From assembly GCA_937896895.1 (NCBI GenBank), contig CALBNV010000021.1, positions 1 to 30,514 on the forward strand: a stretch of 30,514 bases of DNA, in the 5' to 3' direction. Positions 25,602 to 30,514 of this stretch are shown here, one piece after another. Every line of letters begins with the position of its first letter. Position 1 is the stretch's first letter. Source of the stretch: an uncultured Bacteroidales bacterium. GTDB lineage: Bacteria > Bacteroidota > Bacteroidia > Bacteroidales > F082. The position numbers and the translations under genes are program-made. The notes beneath the pieces are model-generated. The model was not told the DNA's origin. It did not search any database and saw nothing but the letters and a program-made list of their open reading frames with translations.

Positions 25602-26528
25602 ATGGAAGATGACAAATATTACATCAGGTTTGATTACGCCTTGAAGAAGGTGCTTCGCGACAAGGCTAATTTCGTGGTTTTGGAAGGTTTCCTCACCGTA
25701 TTGCTCGGCGAAAAGATCAAGATTAAAAGTCTGTTGGAAAGCGAAGGCAACCGTGAGCGTCGTGACGACAAGACGAACAGGGTTGACATTCTGGCGGAAG
25801 ACACAAACGGCGAGTTGTTTATAATTGAGGTGCAGGCCACCAATGAGTATGGCATGTTCCAACGTATGCTCTTCGCCACATCGAAGGCGGTGACCGATTA
25901 CATCAAGAGCGGCGAAGAATATGAGAGAGTGAAGAGGATTTATTCCATAAACATTGTGTATTTCGACCTCGGTGTCGGCGATGACATAATATATAAAGGT
26001 ACGACGGAGTTTTACGGGGTGAACAACGGCGACAAGCTCAATCTGAAGAACTATCAGATTGCGAAATTCAACGTTGACAGCGTGTCAAAACTGTTCCCGA
26101 TATACTACATAATAAAGGTGGACAATTTCAATAAGGTGGCGGAGACACCGTTGGAAGAATGGGTATCGTATCTCAAGACAGGCGACATCCCCGACACTGC
26201 CACCGCGCCGGGCCTCCCAGAGGCAAGAGAGTCGCTTGATGTGTATAAGGAATACTCGCGCAGAGACGCCGACTTCTATTTCAAGGACCTGGTTGAGAAC
26301 AAGTCAATCAAACGAAACATGGAACTTTCAAAAGATGAAGGTATGTTCTACGGCCGGCAGGAGGGTTTTGCCGTGGGACTTGAAGAAGGAATGCAGAAAG
26401 GAATGCAAAAAGGACTTGAAGAAGGAATCAGAAGAGAACGCGAGGAAAGCAAGAAACGTTTCCTGAAACTGATGGAAAACAGCGGTATCAGCCAAGAAAT
26501 GATTGACGACATGGCCGACAAATTATAA
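25602..26528 (+). CDS. Rpn/PDDEXK_2 family recombination-promoting nuclease-like protein
   Basis: A 308-residue protein of the PD-(D/E)XK nuclease family often annotated as Rpn or putative transposase. MEDDKYYIRFDYALKKVL begins the conserved domain. The nuclease motif is RVDILAEDTNGELFIIEVQ, with D62, E76 and Q78 (ExQ instead of ExK, normal for this family). The region 120-190 continues the domain. The C-terminus has an EG/KG repeat (VGLEEGMQKGMQKGLEEG) and an amphipathic helix. E. coli Rpn proteins promote RecA-independent recombination; other relatives are of unknown function. The family is usually multi-copy and mobile-like. ATG at 25602 is chosen because the promoter lies between it and 25542. 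Confidence 0.9.
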   Translation: MEDDKYYIRFDYALKKVLRDKANFVVLEGFLTVLLGEKIKIKSLLESEGNRERRDDKTNRVDILAEDTNGELFIIEVQATNEYGMFQRMLFATSKAVTDYIKSGEEYERVKRIYSINIVYFDLGVGDDIIYKGTTEFYGVNNGDKLNLKNYQIAKFNVDSVSKLFPIYYIIKVDNFNKVAETPLEEWVSYLKTGDIPDTATAPGLPEARESLDVYKEYSRRDADFYFKDLVENKSIKRNMELSKDEGMFYGRQEGFAVGLEEGMQKGMQKGLEEGIRREREESKKRFLKLMENSGISQEMIDDMADKL

Positions 26529-26545
26529 GTCACAGTGAGATACGA

Positions 26546-26587
26546 AGAGTGGAGTTTTGAGAAACTCCACTCTCAAAACTCCACTCT
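26546..26587. terminator. 17-bp perfect inverted repeat between convergent genes
   Basis: AGAGTGGAGTTTTGAGA (26546-26562) and TCTCAAAACTCCACTCT (26571-26587) pair perfectly with an 8-base loop. It lies 17 bases after the rpn stop and 12 before the end of the convergent hydrolase gene, so it could terminate both. Each arm is a copy of the post-stop repeat in the orientation of its own gene. No long T-run follows on either strand. Confidence 0.65.
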
Positions 26588-26599
26588 CGAAACTTCAAG

Positions 26600-27247
26600 C
26601 TATTCCGTTATGTAATAGTTGTTCCTCTTCTCCTCGCCTATCGTCGTCGTAGGGCCGTGACCCGGATACACGATAGTGTCGTCGGGCAGTTTGTATAACA
26701 CGTTTTTAAGGCTGTTTTCGAGCTGCTCGTAGCTGCCGCCGGGGAAGTCGCTGCGCCCCACGCCGCGACGGAACAGCGTGTCGCCGGTGAGTACGAAACC
26801 GTCACTCTCGGCGTAGAAACTCACATGGCCCTTGGCATGACCAGGCGTATATAAGACCTTGAGCTCGTCGGCGCCGATCTTTACAATCTCACCTTCGGCG
26901 AGGTCGATGCTCGGATAAATGCACATGTCCTGCGTGAATTTTATCCCGAAGACCTCGGCGTACATCCACACCTTATTATAATACTCCCGCTCGACAGGAC
27001 ACGCCGCCAACGGTATTCCGAATGTCTTTGACAGCACTGTATTCCCCAACACGTGGTCAATGTGAGAATGCGTGCTGAGCAGCATTTTCGGCACCAGTTT
27101 CATATCCGAAATATACCCTAAAATCTCATCGTTTTCAGCTGTCGTGTGGTTTCCCGCATCAACAATAATGCATTCGAGGCTTTCGTCGTAAATAATGTAT
27201 GTGTTTTCACGTAAACTATTGAATACAAATGTTTTAACCTTTAACAT
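26600..27247 (-). CDS. Metallo-beta-lactamase-fold hydrolase (glyoxalase II-like)
   Basis: A 215-residue dinuclear zinc hydrolase. Ligands: STHSHIDH (H60, H62, D64, H65), TPGHAKGH (H137), LTGDTLF (D156) and YPGHGPTT (H197). This is the glyoxalase II/persulfide-dioxygenase-like subfamily common in Bacteroidales (VKTFVFNSLRENTYIIYD at the N-terminus), acting on thioester-type or related substrates that are not known here. The frame extends to an ATG at 27283, but the ATG at 27247 matches the family N-terminus MLKVKTFVFN. A post-stop repeat follows the stop. Confidence 0.9.
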   Translation of the reverse strand: MLKVKTFVFNSLRENTYIIYDESLECIIVDAGNHTTAENDEILGYISDMKLVPKMLLSTHSHIDHVLGNTVLSKTFGIPLAACPVEREYYNKVWMYAEVFGIKFTQDMCIYPSIDLAEGEIVKIGADELKVLYTPGHAKGHVSFYAESDGFVLTGDTLFRRGVGRSDFPGGSYEQLENSLKNVLYKLPDDTIVYPGHGPTTTIGEEKRNNYYITE

Positions 27248-27298
27248 ATAATTTTTTGTATTAATTTTTTTAATAATTTTCATTAATTTTTCACAAAC

Positions 27299-27322
27299 TT
27301 ATCAACGTTTTTGTGTTGATAA
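27299..27322. promoter_or_regulatory. Palindrome TTATCAAC-N8-GTTGATAA
   Basis: A perfect 8-bp inverted repeat with an 8-base spacer lies between the divergent hydrolase and ribonucleotide reductase genes, in the leader of the former. Its symmetry suits a dimeric repressor operator. It does not resemble the NrdR box (ACAnwATATwTTGT-like) as I remember it. It could also be a weak hairpin in RNA. Confidence 0.5.
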
Positions 27323-27352
27323 ATATTTTTGATTTTTTTCGTTTTCCGGATG

Positions 27353-27360
27353 CAAAGATA
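27353..27360 (-). promoter_or_regulatory. -7 promoter element of the MBL-fold hydrolase gene
   Basis: The minus strand reads TATCTTTG (TAnnTTTG), about 105 bases before the chosen start. The leader contains the palindrome at 27299-27322. Confidence 0.5.
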
Positions 27361-27446
27361 CAAATCTCTTTACTATTTTTACGACCTGATTCTGAATAAA
27401 ATTTCGGGCAATAAATTTTTTCATAAACGACTAATTATCAAAGAAA

Positions 27447-30200
27447 ATGACGACAAACGTACATCATGAAGATGCGTGTGATTTATTCTCACAACTTGAA
27501 AAAAGCGAAAAAAAGAGTTTTGAGGGACAGAATGATAAGACTCACACGGAAAAAATGATTGAATTCCGTAACGGGAACCGCATCTCTGAAGGAGAGTATT
27601 TTGTCAGAAAAACAGATGACAATGATATAGAAGTCGTTGATAAAAAAGAAGTTATGGAGAAGAAGGTATATACAAAGTATTCCACGGAAGAGGTAAAGAA
27701 AGCCGCCACAGAGTATTTCGGCGGCGACCAGCTCGCCGGCGACGTGTGGACAAACAAATATGCACTGAAAGACAGCGACGGCAACATCTATGAGCGCACG
27801 CCTGAAGACATGCACCACCGCATCGCCTCTGAGATAGCGAGGATTGAGAAACGTTACGCCAACCCGTTAAAGGAAGAAGAAATTTTCGAGGTGCTGAAAG
27901 ACTTCAGGTACATCGTGCCGCAGGGCAGCCCCATGGCCGGCATCGGCAACAACTTCCAGATCTCGTCGCTCTCGAACTGCTTCGTCATCGGGACGAAAGG
28001 CTCGTCGGACTCCTACGGCGCCATCATGAAGGTTGACCAGGAACAGGTGCAGCTCATGAAACGCCGCGGCGGCGTCGGACACGACCTCTCGCACATCCGC
28101 CCGACAGGCAGCCCCGTCAAGAACTGCGCCCTCACCTCAACAGGCGTCGTGCCTTTCATGGAACGCTACTCCAACTCGACCAAGGAAGTCGCGCAGGACG
28201 GACGCCGCGGCGCCCTCATGATGAGCATCAGCATCAAACACCCCGACTCGGAGGCCTTCATCGACGCCAAGATGACACAAGGCAAAATCACCAACGCCAA
28301 CGTGTCGGTGCGCATCACCGACGACTTCATGCAGGCCGTCGTCGAAAACAAACCGTTCGTGCAACAATACCCCATCGACTCACCCAACCCTTTATATACC
28401 AAAGAGATTGACGCGCGCAAGCTGTGGGACAAGATCATCCACAACGCGTGGGCGTCGGCCGAACCGGGTGTCCTCTTCTGGGACACCATCACCCGCGAGT
28501 CGATACCTGACTGCTACGCCGACCTCGGATTCAAGACCATAAGCACCAACCCGTGCGGCGAGATACCGCTCTGCGCCTACGACAGCTGCCGACTCCTGGC
28601 GATGAACCTCTACAGCTACGTCGAAAACCCGTTCACACCTCAGGCCTCGTTCAACAAAGACCTGTTCAGAAAACATGTCGGCATAGCACAGCGCATGATG
28701 GACGACATCATCGACCTCGAAGTGGAAAAGGTCGATGCAATTTTGGACAAGATCTACTCAGACCCTGAGGAGGACGAGGTGAAGTTCACCGAAATCAACC
28801 TCTGGAAAAACATAAGGAAGAAATCACTGCAAGGCCGGCGTACCGGCATCGGCATCACCGCGGAAGGCGACATGCTCGCGGCTCTCGGCTACCGCTACGC
28901 CACCGACGAGGCCATCGCGTTCTCAACAGAGATACAACAACTCTTGGCACATGAGGCCTACCGCTCATCGGTCAACCTCGCCAAGGAACGCGGCGCTTTC
29001 GAGGTATATGACACCAAACGCGAGGAGAACAACCCGTTCATCCAACGCCTCCGCGTCATCGACGAGAACCTCTACCAGGACATGGCGAAATACGGACGCC
29101 GTAACATCGCCATGCTCACCATCGCCCCGACAGGCACCGTGAGCATCTGCACCCAGACCACGTCAGGCATCGAACCGGTGTTCATGGTCGCATACAAACG
29201 CCGCCGCAAAGTCAACCCGAACGACAAGAACGCAACGGTGACATTCACCGACCCCGACGGCAACGCATTCGAAGAATACAACGTCTTCCACCCGAAGTTC
29301 ATGACATGGCTCGAAGTCAACGGCTACAACGTCGAAGAGGTGAAGAACTACAGCATCGACAAAATCAATGAGATCGTCGAGAAGTCACCTTACTATAAGT
29401 CAACGTCAAACGACATCGACTGGGTGAACAAGGTGAAGATGCAAGGCGCGATGCAGAAATGGGTTGACCACTCAATCAGCGTCACCGTCAACGTGCCGGC
29501 CGACACCACCGAGGAACTCGTCAGCCAGATATACGAGACGGCCTGGAGAAGCGGCTGCAAGGGCATGACCATCTACCGCGACGGCTCACGCACAGGCGTT
29601 CTCGTGAGTCAGGACAAGAAAGACAAGAAAGAAGAGAAGCACGACACCATCGTCGAAAACCAGGCGCCGACACGCCCGAAAGAAGTGGAATGCGACGTGG
29701 TGCGTTTCCAGAACAACTACGAGAAATGGATCGCCTTCGTCGGAAAGATCGACGGCAAACCATACGAGATATTCTCCGGAAAAGCCGACGACTTCTTCAT
29801 CCCGCCTTTCGTCGAGACAGGCTGGATCATCAAGAACAAAGACGAAGAAGACCATACGCGCTACGATTTCAGATACGCCGACAAGCAGGGCTACAAGGTG
29901 AACATGGAAGGCCTCTCGCGCTCGTTCAACAAGGAATACTGGAACTACGCGAAGCTCATCTCCGGCGTGCTGCGCCACGGAATGCCGATACAATACGTCG
30001 TGACACTCGTCCAGAACCTGAACGTCGATGAGGACAACATCAATACATGGAAGAACGGCATCGCCCGCGCACTGAAACGCTACATCAAGGACGGGACCAA
30101 GGTCGAGAAGGAAAAATGCCCGACATGCGGCTCCGATCTCGTCTATGAAGACGGCTGCAAACACTGCACCAACTGCGGGTACTCCAAGTGCGGAGGCTGA
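27447..30200 (+). CDS. nrdJ: Adenosylcobalamin-dependent ribonucleotide reductase (class II)
   Basis: Makes deoxyribonucleotides from ribonucleoside diphosphates using a B12-generated radical. Over 917 residues it has SSLSNCFV (C178), the thiyl-site motif NPCGEIPL (C370, E372) and C381 eleven residues later, matching the class II cysteine set. APTGTVS lies near 569 and a C-terminal CPTC…CKHCTNCGYSKC ribbon starts at 891. No ATP cone is visible. A second in-frame ATG at 27654 (MEKKVYTKYSTEEV) matches the start I expect for Bacteroidales NrdJ and would give 848 residues. The preceding 69 codons are more A/T-rich than the rest. No cobalamin riboswitch is recognisable in the 160 bases upstream. 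A strong terminator follows at 30236-30264. Confidence 0.95.
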   Translation: MTTNVHHEDACDLFSQLEKSEKKSFEGQNDKTHTEKMIEFRNGNRISEGEYFVRKTDDNDIEVVDKKEVMEKKVYTKYSTEEVKKAATEYFGGDQLAGDVWTNKYALKDSDGNIYERTPEDMHHRIASEIARIEKRYANPLKEEEIFEVLKDFRYIVPQGSPMAGIGNNFQISSLSNCFVIGTKGSSDSYGAIMKVDQEQVQLMKRRGGVGHDLSHIRPTGSPVKNCALTSTGVVPFMERYSNSTKEVAQDGRRGALMMSISIKHPDSEAFIDAKMTQGKITNANVSVRITDDFMQAVVENKPFVQQYPIDSPNPLYTKEIDARKLWDKIIHNAWASAEPGVLFWDTITRESIPDCYADLGFKTISTNPCGEIPLCAYDSCRLLAMNLYSYVENPFTPQASFNKDLFRKHVGIAQRMMDDIIDLEVEKVDAILDKIYSDPEEDEVKFTEINLWKNIRKKSLQGRRTGIGITAEGDMLAALGYRYATDEAIAFSTEIQQLLAHEAYRSSVNLAKERGAFEVYDTKREENNPFIQRLRVIDENLYQDMAKYGRRNIAMLTIAPTGTVSICTQTTSGIEPVFMVAYKRRRKVNPNDKNATVTFTDPDGNAFEEYNVFHPKFMTWLEVNGYNVEEVKNYSIDKINEIVEKSPYYKSTSNDIDWVNKVKMQGAMQKWVDHSISVTVNVPADTTEELVSQIYETAWRSGCKGMTIYRDGSRTGVLVSQDKKDKKEEKHDTIVENQAPTRPKEVECDVVRFQNNYEKWIAFVGKIDGKPYEIFSGKADDFFIPPFVETGWIIKNKDEEDHTRYDFRYADKQGYKVNMEGLSRSFNKEYWNYAKLISGVLRHGMPIQYVVTLVQNLNVDEDNINTWKNGIARALKRYIKDGTKVEKEKCPTCGSDLVYEDGCKHCTNCGYSKCGG

Positions 30201-30202
30201 TT

Positions 30203-30232
30203 TTCACCACGAATTGCATGAATTAAACGAAT
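30203..30232 (-). repeat. Inverted, diverged relative of the ATTCGTG repeat
   Basis: Read on the minus strand it ends in AATTCGTGGTGAA and starts ATTCGTTTAATTCATG, a diverged relative of the two copies at 80-121. It lies just after the nrdJ stop and before its terminator. Confidence 0.6.
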
Positions 30233-30235
30233 AAC

Positions 30236-30264
30236 GAGGCTGGTGTTATGCGCCAGCCTCTTTT
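30236..30264 (+). terminator. Rho-independent terminator of nrdJ
   Basis: GAGGCTGGTG (30236-30245) pairs with CGCCAGCCTC (30251-30260) over 10 bp with one T-G pair, a 5-base loop, and is followed by TTTT. Confidence 0.88.
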
Positions 30265-30323
30265 AACTCTCCTCCCTACTCTTTACTCTTTTAACTCCAC
30301 TCTCCACTCTCAAAACTCCAAAC
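30265..30323 (-). repeat. Post-stop purine-rich repeat behind the AAA/DUF1703 gene
   Basis: On the minus strand, directly after the stop codon, the tract reads GTTTGGAGTTTTGAGAGTGG and continues with AGAGTGGAGTTAAAAGAG and similar units for about 60 bases. It shares the core GGAGTTTTGAGAGTGGAG with 26571-26587. Confidence 0.75.
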
Positions 30324-30514
30324 TCAAACTACGCTCCACTCGTCGATGTTCTTCTTCTCGCTTGAAAACCCGACTCCGATTTTAAACAGTTTCCTGCTGT
30401 CAGCCGCGTAAGGCTCGGCGTAGCCTTTATCGTCAATCTGCTTCAGGGCTTCGGCTGCCGTGCCGTCAAGTTTAAATTCAAAGATGTAAACGTAGTCGTC
30501 CGTCTCAACAATCA
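30324..30514 (-). CDS. C-terminus of an AAA-ATPase/PD-(D/E)XK nuclease-like protein (partial)
   Basis: 62 residues to a TGA stop, truncated at its 5' end by the window edge. They match the C-terminal DUF1703 (PD-(D/E)XK) domain of the large AAA-type family found in many copies in Bacteroidales. Visible signatures are YVYIFEFKLDG (the E-F-K half-motif), ALKQIDDKGYAEPYAAD and KLFKIGVGFSSEKKNIDEW. The N-terminal AAA domain must lie to the right of the window. The biological role of the family is not established to my knowledge. Confidence 0.88.
   Translation of the reverse strand, partial: IVETDDYVYIFEFKLDGTAAEALKQIDDKGYAEPYAADSRKLFKIGVGFSSEKKNIDEWSVV

Noticed and set aside
26600..27283. Start at 27283 for the MBL-fold hydrolase
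   Set aside because: The added 12 residues are Lys/Ile/Asn-rich and come from AT-rich DNA; the family normally begins at MLKVKTFVFN.
27284..27446. Cobalamin riboswitch upstream of the B12-dependent reductase
   Set aside because: I could not find the conserved B12-box sequence or space for its usual fold; the region is AT-rich with only one palindrome.

Overview
The window is a stretch of Bacteroidales-type chromosome (phylum Bacteroidota), probably from an uncultured or little-studied gut or rumen-like lineage. The sequence evidence is: several promoters of the Bacteroidota form TAnnTTTG, one with TTG exactly 19 bases upstream; two proteins ending in a type IX secretion (T9SS) type A sorting domain; the gliding lipoprotein GldH; RNase HI with a viroplasmin-like N-terminus; ObgE without a C-terminal OCT domain; a B12-dependent ribonucleotide reductase; and Rpn/PDDEXK_2 and AAA/DUF1703 nuclease-like proteins. 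Almost all of it is housekeeping gene content. I see no complete prophage, integron, CRISPR array or biosynthetic cluster.

Layout. (1) 1-2426: the tail of an unidentified plus-strand gene, a secreted endonuclease I (-), a stand-alone HsdR-N-like protein (+) and a PAP2 phosphatase (-). (2) 2557-7911, all minus: ricT, gldH and a class A penicillin-binding protein 1A in one tight run behind a TAnnTTTG box, then obgE. (3) 8089-10927, all plus: gpmA, a PPP-type phosphatase, a TatD-family hydrolase and tcdA, with 1-20 nt overlaps or a 4-nt gap. (4) 10935-12506, minus: a zinc-ribbon protein of unknown function, RNase HI and tRNA-Glu(CUC) with its own promoter and terminator. (5) 12567-23441, all minus and nearly gapless: a gingipain-like C25 protease, holB (delta'), lnt, a dihydrouridine synthase, a double-length 5'-nucleotidase lipoprotein and a family 9 glycosyltransferase. 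(6) 23540-30514: lysS (-), an Rpn-type nuclease (+), a metallo-beta-lactamase-fold hydrolase (-), class II ribonucleotide reductase (+) and the C-terminus of an AAA/PD-(D/E)XK protein (-).

How genes work together. Envelope functions recur: PBP1A (peptidoglycan), Lnt (lipoprotein acylation), GT9 (LPS or other glycan), lipoproteins GldH and the 5'-nucleotidase, and T9SS cargo. They are mixed with information-processing genes (holB, dus, lysS, ricT, obgE, tcdA, rnhA) in overlapping transcription units. The gingipain-like gene shares a base with holB, so a secreted protease and a clamp-loader subunit are probably translated from one message.

The most unusual non-gene signal is a family of short purine-rich repeats (core AGTGGAGTTTTGAGAGT and relatives) placed directly after stop codons, in a fixed orientation relative to the gene. 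Where two face each other they form perfect 15-17 bp hairpins. A related 8-nt TTAGGTRR repeat includes the lysS stop codon, and a separate ATTCGTGTAATTCGTGGTG element forms the end of the first, partial reading frame. Other points are the tandemly duplicated 5'-nucleotidase with two intact metal sites, two palindromic non-coding candidates (25443-25500 and 27299-27322) and two genes whose start codons fall almost on the predicted transcription start.
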